Shown here piece after piece: positions 22,300 through 33,409 of a stretch of DNA of 64,000 bases. Made by a program: the position numbers and the translations under genes. How positions within the stretch are numbered: the first letter of the stretch is position 1; each line of letters opens with the position of its first letter. The notes under the pieces were generated by a model. The model was given only the letters and a program-made list of their open reading frames with translations. It was not told where the DNA came from and ran no database searches. Source of the stretch: Diorhabda sublineata (lineage: Eukaryota; Arthropoda; Insecta; Coleoptera; Chrysomelidae); assembly GCF_026230105.1 (NCBI RefSeq), contig NC_079485.1, forward strand, positions 23,479,572-23,543,571. Direction: 5' to 3'.

Positions 22300-23138
22300 C
22301 AAATTAATACCTTAATATGTGATACGTCATTGTGGTTGTAATATGTTTTTTAAGATTTGATCGCTCACTAAGATTTTTGTTGCATTGGTTATATACGTAG
22401 TTTCAAAAATCACTTGTTGCATTCAAAAAAATATTATACAGGGTGCAATATTCAATAACAATCCCTATTCGTATACTTTTCTTGTGCTTATGTTAGAGTG
22501 GTTTTAATCACAAATTCTTCATAAGTTTTCCCATTAATTCTCCGCATGCTGAAAGCTCACTTTCTTAGAACATTTTTATGGATTTGATTGATTTAAATAT
22601 ATATGAATAATAAACGTAAAATAGTTTTTCCATGCGTACTTTGTTTTCACTGTATTTTGAGGCTTTTAGAAATGTGGAATTTACTGCACATTAGATATTT
22701 TTCCGATCCAATAATTGGAATTATTAGAATCACAGAAAAAAATAAGTTTCTCAAAACTATTTCCAAAAAATATTCAGGAATTCCACTTTAATCAAATATA
22801 AAAATTGAATTTCCACCATATCATGGGGGTTATAACAAATTATTTTTCACTCTAATATACAATTTTTCATATACCACAGACACAAGTTCTAGTACTTCAA
22901 TTTCACGCTAACATATAATGAGATATCCTTTGACGTCATAAATGCCTTTAAAGCAGCACGAAAATAATTCTATTATAACCACGAAATAGCCTGCGATAGA
23001 GACTTTCTGAAATACCCATCTACATCGTGCGTACATACTCCAAATAATTTAGAATTACCTTACAGCAACCCCACAACATGCTTCAGAATCCTTATTGGTT
23101 ATTAGATGTATGATGTCCGCCAATAGCATAACTTAGAA
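22300..23138. other. AT-rich; one solo transposon-end-like motif
   Basis: No gene supported. TATACAGGGTGCAATATT at 22434 looks like a Tc1/mariner outer end, but I found no partner in the opposite orientation. The open stretch at 22603-22791 was not recognised. Confidence 0.4.
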
Positions 23139-23140
23139 TA

Positions 23141-24292
23141 CAGGGTGTGTTAATAAGATTTATATAGTTTGAGAAGAGAAGAAATTTTTTAATTTGTAGC
23201 AATGGAATTTGATTACTAAATGCTCTTTCTGATAATCAACAACAACGACAATTTTATCAATATATTTGATAGATATTTTTGGCTCGTGGAAAAATATAGA
23301 GGGTTTCTCACAATTAATGTCGTTTTTTATCATTCTCTCTTTTTATTGACTATGTTTGTAATGTTTTTTCAATAAATAATATGTTTAGCGATAAATATGA
23401 AATTGGTGTATTGTTGAGATATTATCGAAAACAAAAGTTTGAAGCAGATGTGGAAGCGAAAATAGGTAAAATCGAACGGGAACATACACTTAACGAGTTA
23501 ATGGTACAGCGTTGGTTAAATAGTTTAAGTAGTGGAGATTCGACTCTTGAGAATCATTCGCGCTCAGGTCGTTTACCTGCGTGAGATATTGAAATTACAA
23601 GGAAAACAATAGAAAACCAACCTAGTAACAGCACTTACTAACTATAGAACTCGCTCGTACCTTCTAAAGATACCAATAGTTTTGTCAAAATCTCCTTGCC
23701 CTGCAGAAAGATGATCGTTTTATTGGACCCACTGTTACTTGTGACAAAAAATGTATGTTTAGTTAAACAATCCGAACATGCACTATCATGAGACAATTAC
23801 CAAAACCCGTCGTAAAGAGAGGTCGATTTAAGCTGAAAGTCATGTTATTTATCTGGTGGAATTATGAAGGTGTAGTATACTTCAGATGGTCAAGCTAACA
23901 AAACTAAGTATAAAGTGGACAGTTGATGTGAATTCATGAGGTTTTATTGGAGATATATCTACATTTAGTTAATCGAAAGCGGGTTCTCTTGCAACTAGAC
24001 AATACTAAACCACATACTGCGGAAGTTATGCAGAATAATATCGATTAACTTGCTAATATCGAACTCCTACCACATCCAGCATTTAGTCCAAACCTTGTAT
24101 TGTTAGACTACTAGTTATTAAGATCCCTGGCAGAAATAGTGGGATAGTGGAGAGCCCAGGACCTTTGGGCTCGTTGAACATTGAGTTCAAACCAAGAATA
24201 CGATCTCTATGTTTCGATTATTGAGGTTTTTGTATGATTATTCAATATATAAAGTGAACATTGGATACCGACATTATTTATGAGACATCCTA
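23141..24292 (+). mobile_element. Complete but inactive mariner element, CAGGGTGT-end lineage
   Basis: The left end CAGGGTGTGTTAATAA after a TA matches, in mirror image, TTATTTATGAGACATCCTA before a TA at 24293-24294. The plus-strand transposase starts near 23381 with KYEIGVLLRYYRKQKF, then LNELMVQRWLNSLSSGD and RSGRLPA, and soon accumulates stops. DDRFIGPTVTCDKK holds the first Asp. MLFIWWNYEGVVYF, then LVNRKRVLLQLDNTKPHTAE (second Asp kept) and ELLPHPAFSPNLVLLDY (third motif altered) follow. The last 40 or so residues are replaced by an unrelated GC-richer stretch at 24130-24190. The related elements at 54174 and 57110 belong to the same lineage. Confidence 0.92.
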
Positions 24293-24294
24293 TA

Positions 24295-25325
24295 TTTTTG
24301 AGTAGTTACAAATTTTGGATTAATACTATGAAATAAGAACCAGGATTGATATATACATACACAAACCGTATACGACTGTAAAGTTTTAACTCAATTTTTT
24401 TTCGTGATAATAATAAAGTTTTTCTTATGCTTTCAACCCACACAGGAACACTGTTTAATGATGGAAATGATAATATCCTTCCAAGAGTATATAATGCATG
24501 TCATTATTGCTGTGTGGTAAGATAATAGGATTATACGAGATTTAATTGTGCAGAATAGGGAAATACATTAACGTGCATACTATATTATCAGACCATTCGT
24601 CATCCAATCACATTTAGACACTTTTTAAATATTGCAAGTGCTGTTGAATTCTCACTGCGCTAAAATATTTTGACTAACAATAAGCAGTAGCGTACGTTAT
24701 CGAGAATCGCTCATAGTCAATTCAAGAAGATTGTGACATATAGACATATAATGGAGAAAATGGAAAAATCTAAATTAAAATACCAAATCACCTTTTTCAC
24801 AATTAACCTATATCATCGTAGGGTAATCTGGAAGTAAGACATTCCTATTATTGATTTGAAGTATATTTCTGGATCACTACCCTAATAATTATCTCGTTAA
24901 AATATATTTTCCACCCTAATTGTTAATTATAACCCCATAATTTGCTTTCTATTCCTGTTTCTTCATATATGTCCTTCTTATTTATTTTACTCTTATATGC
25001 CAAACAAACTAAGACTAGCTGTTGGTTATATTAATTTCTGTAATTTCATATATCAGTATTTTGATCTTGCGGTATGTATATTATACCATATGTTCAAAAG
25101 TGTCGAGATTTTTTGAGGTGAATTATTTTATTTTTAGTATTGAAGTTTAATACTTCTCAGAGTCTATTTTATCATTCACATAAATGAATAATAAAAGTTA
25201 ATTTGTCAGTACGTTAAAAAGTTAAGATTTACAAAAAGCCATGTAAGCATCCAATTGAGAAATTATATAATTAAACTAGAGAAACTAGAGCAGATAGAAA
25301 GAAAACTAGATAGAAGAGTCCCCTA
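24295..25325. other. AT-rich, nothing recognised
   Basis: About 1 kb with no supported feature between a mariner and a Tc1-like relic. Confidence 0.5.
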
Positions 25326-25329
25326 CAAT

Positions 25330-25880
25330 TTACTAAATATTTAGTCTCAAACATGAACCAGGTTTAAGCAACAGAATACCTTTACTCGCCAAAAATAATA
25401 CAGATTATAGAATACAAAATACATCAAAACTGGAGAATTACTGATATCTGATGAAATTAGAATTAGCTACAAAGCTTCACATGAACGTACGGGTATCTGG
25501 CGAAGACATGAAAAAAAATTTAGTAGCTCAAAAATACTTTAGGAAGAGAAATTGCTGTTGATGCCCATACAAAGTTGTTCCATAAACGTACGAGCTCCAT
25601 GATTACCTAATATTATTCTCGCACATGTAACATACTTTGCTACATTTGTTGTTCATGCAAATACTTGTCCTCATGCGAATAGACTGGCTACCTAAATTCT
25701 GCTTGTATCCCTTTATTGGAGTGCGCATCCAACAGTCCAGACATTAACGGGACGAGCTTAATAGAGAAGTTGATTTTATGGATCACCCTTTGTTGTTTAT
25801 CATAACTAACTCGTAATTGAAGAGTGGGTGAATATTTTTCCTGTGTAATAACGAGTATGCTACGACACATATGTACAATC
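25330..25880 (+). pseudogene. Tc1-like transposase relic
   Basis: The plus strand shows scattered but ordered Tc1 blocks. HEPGLSNRIPLLAKNN matches the segment before the catalytic domain. After a frameshift, LISDEIRISYKASHERTG and IWRRHEKKF stand where relatives have VLFSDESRISYKGSDRR and WRRPGERF. HANTCPHANRLAT corresponds to the DNARPHAAR region with the catalytic Asp disrupted. SNSPDINGTSLIEKLILW corresponds to SPDLNPIEHLWD. The end, LVIEEWVNIFP, matches the C-terminal LxxEWxNIPQ. Nearly every block is in a different frame, so this is an old copy. No inverted repeats were found. Confidence 0.65.
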
Positions 25881-25884
25881 ATAA

Positions 25885-26890
25885 GGAGTAGAAGAGTGTT
25901 GACAAGATATTAGTGTTGGATGATACTTATTTATTCTTTTTTATTGACCCTTTTCATTTTCAATTTTGAGTGATGCTGTCTTATTTGAAAACTTGTTAGA
26001 AAACGGAATGTGATAAACTGAGATAATATTCGACTGATTCCATAATGACCTAAATGCAAATTATTTTCCTTTTGTACTTAAAATTGTGAATATTTAATTG
26101 TGATGAGGTGTTGCATTAATATCATCTAAAGGTTTATGTAATGTAATATTAATAATTTAAATTTCTAATCAAGCGGCATCGTCTTATTGACGATATAAAT
26201 ATTGAAAGAATGTTAATAAATAATGAATAATTGAGCAAGTTAGCTTCTAAAGTTCTTGAGCGGTGTCGACGAAGTGAGCAAGTAATATGACCACAAAGCC
26301 GTACAGGCGGTAGCCACACTCAAAGAGGCTTTGGGCTACCAATAATGCGGCAACTCTGAAATTTTTTCATTGTAGTAGCGGGCAGAGCACTCAAATTTAT
26401 ACCACATCCAATAAATTAACTAGAAAGTCATGGTAACTTCTCTAAGGTGATGTTATCAAAGAAACCACACTCTTAGATGTTTTAATTACAGATCCTTTGT
26501 TACTTTGAAAACTGTAATGTAACATTTATTTCGAGTTAATTCAATAAATGATCTCTTTAAGTTTGGATGGGTTTTAATTCACATTATTAATTTTTAATTG
26601 CTATGGAATTGTTAAATTGGTTATTGTGCTGAATATAACAGAGAACTATAATCGGACCGGTTAGTAGTGAGAGTGATAAAAAACGCGTGATCGGCTCATG
26701 GGATGCTAGTGGTACCTTTTATAACAATTCGTATTGGCTGAAGCAATGTCTGAGAAAGTCAAGTTCACACAGCTGCACGTTACATAAATTTATTATTATT
26801 ATATTCTAAAAATTTTATATTAATTATTATTTTAAGCTTTTGTTTTATTATGTTATTTATTTACTTTGATAAAAATTAAAAATTAAACTA
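25885..26890. other. AT-rich with one short stem-loop
   Basis: No gene supported. A stem GGTAGCC...GGCTACC lies at 26309-26340 in a small GC-richer patch. A 47-codon open stretch near 26660-26790 (with KKRVIGSWDASGTFYNN) was not recognised. Confidence 0.4.
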
Positions 26891-26896
26891 AATTTC

Positions 26897-26948
26897 TAAC
26901 ATGCGCTTTTACAGTAAGAATTATGTGACTGTATAATAGCGCATGTTA
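26897..26948. repeat. Strong imperfect hairpin
   Basis: TAACATGCGCT is mirrored exactly by AGCGCATGTTA, and inside these arms TACAGT is mirrored by ACTGTA around a 12-base loop. Together they make about 17 paired bases with a small bulge. The inner TACAGT and ACTGTA have the form of Tc1-type ends next to TA. The structure lies just before the transposase relic at 26955. Confidence 0.7.
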
Positions 26949-26954
26949 AACTGT

Positions 26955-27740
26955 GTTTTGAAAGAAAAAATCGTTATAATTAATTGGAGAAGAAGATTTC
27001 TAAGGGATATTAAAAAATTCGAGGAGGAAGAAAGAAAAATATAAAATATATTATCTTGACGAGACTTGGGTAAATGCCGGTCACACGGTGAACAAAGTGT
27101 GGACTGATAGTACAGTCTTAAGTGCACGAGATGCATTTATCCGTGGCCTTTCAACGGGCTTAAAAAACCCGACGGGCAAAGGACAAAGATTAATAATCTT
27201 ACATATTGGCTCCGAAAATTGTTTTGTAGAGAATGGTCTAGATATGTTTCAATCCAAGAAAACGGGTGACTATCATGAGGAGATGAACTCAGATAGGTTC
27301 GAGGGCTGGTTTAAGGGAATTTTAAATAAACTTAAGGACGGATCAGTCATTGTAATGGACAATGCATCCTACCATTCCAGAAAATTAGACCAGTATCCCA
27401 CAAGTTCCACAAAAAAAGCGGACATACAACAGTGGTTAAGGGAACAAAATATTAATTTTGAAAACAAGATGGTGCGGGCAGAACTATTAGCATTGGTTAA
27501 AGAGAATCGGCCATTAGTCCAAAGATATGTCGTTGATGAGATGGCCAAAGAGAAAAATAATTATTTACTAAAGCTTTAAATAATGTTACCCAAACCAATT
27601 GGAGTAAGGCAATCCAACATGTCCGCTTTTTTCGAAATAAAATGTCAATGACATTGATCATTTAATGGAAAGACAAGTGGAACCTCTAATAATAAATTTA
27701 AGAGCTGATTCGTCCTCGTCGGAATCAGATTCGATTTAGA
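26955..27740 (+). pseudogene. IS630/Tc1-like DDE transposase with lost catalytic Glu
   Basis: This is the best preserved transposase here. An upstream block (WRRRFLRDIKKFEEEE) is shifted by one base against the main frame, which reads YYLDETWVNAGHTVNKVW (first Asp), then DAFIRGLSTGLKNPTGKGQR and GDYHEEMNSDRF. Next come VIVMDNASYHSR (second Asp), KADIQQWLREQNINF and YVVDEMAKEKNN. The frame then stops at 27579. The expected block with PYHCELNPIELVW, which carries the third acidic residue, is missing. The tail resumes as NVTQTNWSKAIQHVR and EPLIINLRADSSSSESDSI up to 27740. The 163-codon main frame is uninterrupted. The N-terminal DNA-binding part is also absent. Confidence 0.88.
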
Positions 27741-27744
27741 TTAA

Positions 27745-28425
27745 AATAAAAATTCATCCGCCCTTATATCCCTCTCAATCACCTTTTTTGAAAACAAAGA
27801 ATTTATTCAGGAAAGGACCTTGTGTTGTTTATAAAGATTATTATTATCTTTATTATTTATATCGTTTTGTATGAATTTACTTTATAACCTTTGATACGTA
27901 TTTGAATAAAACATATTGCACGACATTTCTTTCTTAGATATTACTTTACAGTATTAAATACCCTTACATTTTTATTTAATATACCATAAATTTGAAAAAC
28001 CGTCTAGCTATTTAAGGTTAGGGAAAACAAAATTACGATTAAAATAATAATTATATATATTTATAGATACATTTAAAAAAATCAAGGCAACGTGTGAAAT
28101 ATGTAGGTATAACATTTAGTAGTTAACTAAGTGAACGAAGATTTTAATGTATGAATGCTATGCAATTGATAAATAAAAGTATTATTTATATGATATCATA
28201 TTAAAATAAAGTATTTAAAATTCAAATAAAAATGTTGTGTATGGTGTGATTCAGACTTACAATTTCTCTCTCACGAATTATGCTCGTGATTACTCTCTAT
28301 AATAAGCGGCCAGATTATAGTTAAATATATTTTATATGAAGAAAGCTGTTTAACATAAATATACACTTTGGCTCTAGATGATTTAAGATTTAATACACAT
28401 TTTATGTAACTGATTCAGCACCTAA
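27745..28425. other. AT-rich, nothing recognised
   Basis: Flank between two transposase relics. No gene, inverted repeat pair or signal was found. Confidence 0.5.
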
Positions 28426-28429
28426 TGAA

Positions 28430-29085
28430 CTCGTTTTTCTAATTTTTGCTCTTAAATGTTGCATTGAATTATGAAATACTGAATCTGGCATTTCTCTTTT
28501 CTAATTTTTAATGTGTAGTTGCTTCCTAACCTTCAGAAAATGCGTCACATTTCAAATTTCACCAAAAACGTTAATTGGTCTCATTTGAGGCACATTAGAA
28601 ATATTCCTAAGCTTTCCAATAAACGCAATATTCAACTCTACAAAAACTCCCACAACGTCCTTTGGTTAATGAGCAGTTGCCATATCTGACCAAACTACAA
28701 AATTTCCTTTAGGATTCTTTTTCTTTATTAACTGCATTATCTAAATCTAATACAATCTTTTGCATATATTTTGGTGGGTCCAGAATTTACAGAAGGACAA
28801 AAGACAAAAGGATATGAAGAATAAAAAGATATTGCCAACCACAGCAATACTTTCAAGTTAAAATTTTTCTGTCTTTTGAAGTACACTTCTGAATTCACTT
28901 CATCGTCTTTCTGACAATAATTAGTCTCATTATTCACAGTTTCAATCTCCTGTACCTGTCTCAACATGCCGACAGATATTGTGAATTGTTTGTCTAGCTA
29001 TTCCCATTTTTACAAAGTGATTAACCGTAAACGATTTCTTCAGATTGGGATTTTGTTCATAAAACTTTTGGATTTTCCATACTTG
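28430..29085 (-). pseudogene. Tc1/mariner-superfamily transposase relic
   Basis: From 29082 on the minus strand, KIQKFYEQNPNLKKSFTVNH, then FVKMGIARQTIHNICRHVET matches the N-terminal helix-turn-helix of an insect Tc1/mariner branch whose later motif is VFWPDLASSHY. After a frameshift, VNSEVYFKRQKNFNLKVLLW and LAIS follow. Then FVVWSDMATAH carries the second catalytic Asp and ISNVPQMRPINVFGEI stands for NVPQARPIEDFW, with Glu replaced by Asn. MQHLRAKIRKTSSLGAESV ends the protein. Several stops and shifts occur. The branch normally encodes about 350 residues; most blocks are present but none of the reading frame is intact. Confidence 0.8.
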
Positions 29086-29276
29086 AAACTAAACTTCTAG
29101 CAGAGATCTGATGTTTAGACTTGGGACATTTGGCAACTACCAAATTACTAGAAATAATTAATAACATTCTCAGTCAACGCCTATTTTACTTGCTAAGCTG
29201 TCCAAAAATGTACAGATTTTTGTCTTGACCCCCTCATATTGAGGAACTTCATTTATCATGTTTACTTCGTTTTTAT

Positions 29277-29624
29277 ATGAGGTACACAATTGATAAAATA
29301 AATTTCACTGAAATTATATATTCAAGAAAACATTTTTCTATGTGTAAAAAATATCATGGGAAGTTTTCTATTGCCTTCCGACAGGTGGTTCGCCGAATTT
29401 TTATTTTCGATGTTATCCGGACTCGATTTGTAATCGGATCTTCTTGGTTAGCAAATAGAACACAACAACAGAGATCGAAGCTAAATGTTGAAAGCAGAAA
29501 AAATCATTTATGGGGATATATTCAAGAATATATCTTAAATTGTTCTAATCATAAGTTTACGAACTATCCAAATAACAATTGGGTAATTAAAGAATATATT
29601 CAAAAGTTACGATATTTATTATAA
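29277..29624 (+). CDS. Unrecognised 115-codon open frame
   Basis: An uninterrupted frame starts with ATG at 29277 and ends at 29624. The product is basic and hydrophilic, with SSWLANRTQQQRSKLNVES near residues 55-73 and no signal peptide or membrane segment. I do not recognise a family. It lies 190 bases from the 5' side of the transposase relic on the other strand and could be part of a decayed element. The start is only the first ATG. Its length in such AT-rich DNA is modestly above chance. Confidence 0.2.
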   Translation: MRYTIDKINFTEIIYSRKHFSMCKKYHGKFSIAFRQVVRRIFIFDVIRTRFVIGSSWLANRTQQQRSKLNVESRKNHLWGYIQEYILNCSNHKFTNYPNNNWVIKEYIQKLRYLL

Positions 29625-29629
29625 GCTTT

Positions 29630-30460
29630 GTAATAAAGACATCATATTGATTATTAATTTAATTTATTCATATTAACAAAACTAGAGTATTTTTAAACAA
29701 AATATTGTTCTATCATAATATTTTTTGGAAGCTTTGATTGCTGATCAATAACACACTACATAATTCGAATTCATGCATTTCATGATATTGAATAACATAT
29801 AGATAATAATTTATGTTTGTACATAGATTGTTTATATATTAAATATTGGAATATGTTTGTGTATAACATTTTGTACATTATACTCATTGTACCGGGTATT
29901 TTGAGATTAATATGTTAAACAACATTGGTACGATGAAAAACACATCATTGAGTTTTTCATTTCAAAGCATAGTGATTATTGCATTGGTACTTTTGCTTTC
30001 AGAAATAATTAATACATGCGAAAAAGCCTTCATTAAGATGTTCTCCTCTACCACAGGCATATAAAGAAATGTTGACTAACTGGCCGAATAATTCAATTTA
30101 ATAACTGCTTTATTTGATGATCTTCGGCAATCTAATAGGACTTGTATATTCTGCTATTTCCAAACACGATGGGTTAATACTTAATTCCTTTCGAATCAAT
30201 TTCTGATAAATAAAAAAACACGAATAACTTCCCTCTTTAACATTTAAAGGTCTCATTTTGTAACATTAAAGTCAAAAAATTTATAAGGTACTGTGAAAAA
30301 TATTCTAGAGATCTGGAATTTTTATTCAAGTTCTGCTAGGTTTTCAATGGTTTTGTTATCATAAAACTATTTAGTAGTATAATGCATTACACATGGCACC
30401 TCGGATTTGCTGGAGTTTTATGCGGAGTTTGCAAAGTTTAAAGTTTTTGGGCTCCAGAGA
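29630..30460. other. AT-rich, nothing recognised
   Basis: No supported gene. The 5' half of the Tc1-like relic that follows was searched for here and not found. Confidence 0.45.
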
Positions 30461-30464
30461 TGAC

Positions 30465-30863
30465 TCAGCAGAAAATTTATTTATGTATGCCAACGATCCC
30501 AACCATTCCTCGAAGCAGTGCACGAGTATTTGGAAGAATTGGAAAGGAAGAATGTACTGAATCTAATGATTTGGCTGTCACAGTCGCCTCAACCCAATTG
30601 AGTTGTGGGACAAATTGAAAAGGGAAATCAGTCCACTACACATCTTTGGAATATCCTGAAAAACGAATGGGATCAAAAATACAAAGAAAAAGCGGGTTAC
30701 ATCGATGACTAAAAAATTCAAATTTGTAATAATTACAAACTGTAGTTTCATTATTACTATATTCTCATCTACATATATATGTTCTTTGAAATCGATTTTA
30801 TTGTTTTCATTTGTTTTGTATCTCGTAAACTATAGCGTGGGCAAAAACTGTTGACCGGTAGTG
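30465..30863 (+). mobile_element. Tc1-like element, 3' end only
   Basis: The plus strand gives a broken Tc1 C-terminus. FMYANDPNHSSKQCTSIWKN stands for FQQDNDPKHTSKLC, with the catalytic Asp gone, then MIWLSQSP and, after shifts, PIELWDKLKREI with the third Glu kept. The last block is YKEKAGYIDD. The end at 30834-30863 reads GCAAAAACTG, TTGACCGGTAGTG before a TA. This mirrors the ends of the element at 47907-49129, so both belong to one lineage. The 5' half is missing. Confidence 0.8.
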
Positions 30864-30869
30864 TAGATA

Positions 30870-32165
30870 TAAAGTATAATTCCATGAAAAAATCTCTCCA
30901 CATGAAATATTGATATAATTACCAAAAATTGGTCAATCATTTCTCAATTGATTTGTGTATTGTTATCTGGAGTAAATGAGCATGCAAAATTTCAAGTTGA
31001 TTGGCTAAAGATAAGTATAGTTGAGTAATAATACTGATTGCAAAATTTGTACCAAACAAACCGATACACAGTGTGTGTTGAATTAAGTATGGTAATAATA
31101 AAGAATTGAAACGTTTTTACAGTTAATCAGATTTAAAAGTAAAGAATGATTCCCAATATAAAAATGAAATAAATAACGAGAAAAATTGTCACTGTTTTAT
31201 GAAAGCAAGGAGTGTTCAATATTGATCGCTATATGTAATTTCTAGCTAGTTTTGTTTCAAAACGCAGAGTGACGTATGAAGCACTTTATGCTTTTAGAAC
31301 TGTAATATTAATTATGTTCCAATTTGATACTATAAAAACTTGTTTTTCAGTATTTTTTCAAATTATAATTCATATATCTCTCAGCTCAACTTCATAGTGT
31401 GGATAAATTCATTCCTCAATTATTGTTAATAATTTAATATTGTATTGTTTATAGATATCTTGATTTTATTGTATGGAATCAATTTGTTTCTGGTTTTTAA
31501 GATATTATAAATAGCTAATATTAAAGAACAAATAATACTATAAATACCGGAACGACAAAAGCGAGTGCGTCCTTTTGTAATCAAGTTACGTTCCCAGTTT
31601 CGGAATTGAAATTCATAATTTGTGAAGTATATAGATTTGCGAGAGAGAAGGAGTAACTTTATAGTTTCATAATGTTTCATAACGATTCTCGGGACTTTAA
31701 TTATGTATGAGTACTAACTCGGAGCTATATTGCAAATAGAATAGTCCCCGATTTGCGAGATTTAATGTGCTCTTGCTTTCTCTTCCAATAAATCAATTAA
31801 CTATGACGGTACAAAACTATAATTATTCAGACAAATAGAGCAGGATGTTATTGTTATAGGTTGGTAATAGTTAATCCACTTAGAGTGGTTTTATAGGAAA
31901 TTCAGATAATAAGTAAAGGCTCGACGTAATGACAAAAATTCTCTGTTTCCTAACTTCCATAACATTATTAATTCATTTAATAAAGTTTGGTGCTATCCTA
32001 GTTTGAATTTCGCTATAGTGTATATTACGAGCATAAAACGTCGATTTTAATTGAATACTCGAAATTAGATTCCTATAATTTCATTATTACTATTTTTTCT
32101 GTCTATCAATCCTCTCTCTTTGCTTTTCCAAGCTGAAAATCAATATCACTAAATTCAAATCATTA
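30870..32165. other. AT-rich, nothing recognised
   Basis: About 1.3 kb with no supported feature. The minus-strand open stretch at 31426-31680 is AT-driven and unrecognised. Confidence 0.45.
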
Positions 32166-32174
32166 ATTGATATT

Positions 32175-33370
32175 TTATAGGCTATCTTGGGAACACTTTA
32201 AGTCATACCTCACCAACAGAAGTCTACTTGTAAGGGTTGATACAACAATGTCATCTTGCAAGCCAATACAATGTGGAGTGTCCCAAGGCTTAATACTAGG
32301 CCCTATTCTGTTTCTTCTCTTTATAAACGACCTCGCCTATCTAGACGTCAGTGGTAACATATGTCTAGCTGCAGAAGTTTTTCTTGAGGCAGCTCTGATC
32401 TCACGGCACTACACAGGACTATATCTAGTGGCCTAATCACCCTTAAATCATGATGCGATTCTAACTTCTCTGTCTCAATGTTTCTAAAACCAAAGTTTCA
32501 TCCTATAAAAATATCCTATAAAAATACATTGCAGCCTTTTTTACTAAATAATACCACCATTGACGTGGTTGAATCTGTAAAATTTTTAGGACAATTCCTT
32601 GAAATGGGAGTTACATATTGCCGCCTTATTTAAAAAATTAAGTTCCTCCTGTTATGCGCCGAGATCAGAACTGAACTTATCCACCTCCTTAACAGTCTAT
32701 TACGCCCTTATTGAGTCGCATCTCCGATATGCCCTTTCCCTCTGGGGTCCGTGTGGTGTGCTCAATTTGAGCGAATCTACAAACTACAAAATAGAGCTAT
32801 TAGATATTCACTCGGATTCAACAGCAGAGCTTGCTGCAGAGACTTTTTTAAAAGATTAAAAATTCTGACTCTTCCTTTTTCATCTTTGAATCCGTTTGCC
32901 TAATCTGTAAGCACGCTTCTCCAATTTCAGAAAGATCGTTGCACGGCTATCCACTTAGGAACGCGGAGCACGACCTTTATTTACCTACTTCACGTTAAGA
33001 GTTAGTTAAGGGCTCAATATTTTACAATGCATAAAAATGCACAATTGAAATAAATCGTCATCACCTTTCTGGCATTTCGCAATAATTTGAGGGTATATTT
33101 ATTGGAAAGTGCCTTTTACTATGTAAACGACTTCTATTTTAATAATAATATTTAATTATGGATATGCTGCATACTGCTTTAATTTTGCTTTGGATTTATA
33201 TACTAATTATTACCTATTACTATTACCTATAAATTAGTTACTCATTATAGTTTTATTCTGTATATGGAAATTTTATATCATTTGTTTTATCTTTATTCAG
33301 TTATTTTATCTTTGTTTTTTAGTTTTTACAAGCTTTTGTCGACAAATTACAATTTTTTGTCAATAAAGCA
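32175..33370 (+). pseudogene. 5'-truncated LINE (jockey-like), RT tail to 3' end
   Basis: The element starts abruptly inside the RT palm: LSWEHFKSYLTNRSLLVRV, then CGVSQG and LILGPILFLLFINDL. The catalytic FADD box is replaced by ICLAAEVF. After stops, VVESVKFLGQFLE, LFKKLSSSCYAPRSELNLST and SLTVYYALIESHLRYALSLW follow, then LKILTLP and, near 33100, a tail (YLLESAFYYVNDF) seen in relatives. The 3' untranslated part ends with CAATAAAGCA at about 33361, a polyadenylation-type signal. Truncation at the 5' side and a simple-repeat tail are normal for LINE insertion. The enzyme is dead. Confidence 0.88.
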
Positions 33371-33408
33371 TTTCTCTCTCTCTCACTCTCTCTCTCTCTC
33401 TCTCTCTT
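33371..33408 (+). repeat. (CT)n tract at LINE 3' end
   Basis: A nearly pure CT microsatellite follows the AATAAAG signal of the LINE directly. Tails of simple repeats are common at the 3' ends of such elements, so it probably grew from the insertion tail. Confidence 0.9.
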
Positions 33409-33409
33409 T

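Noticed and set aside
24150..24200. tRNA gene
   Set aside because: A B-box-like string and one stem are present, but no acceptor stem, anticodon arm or A box can be folded around them.
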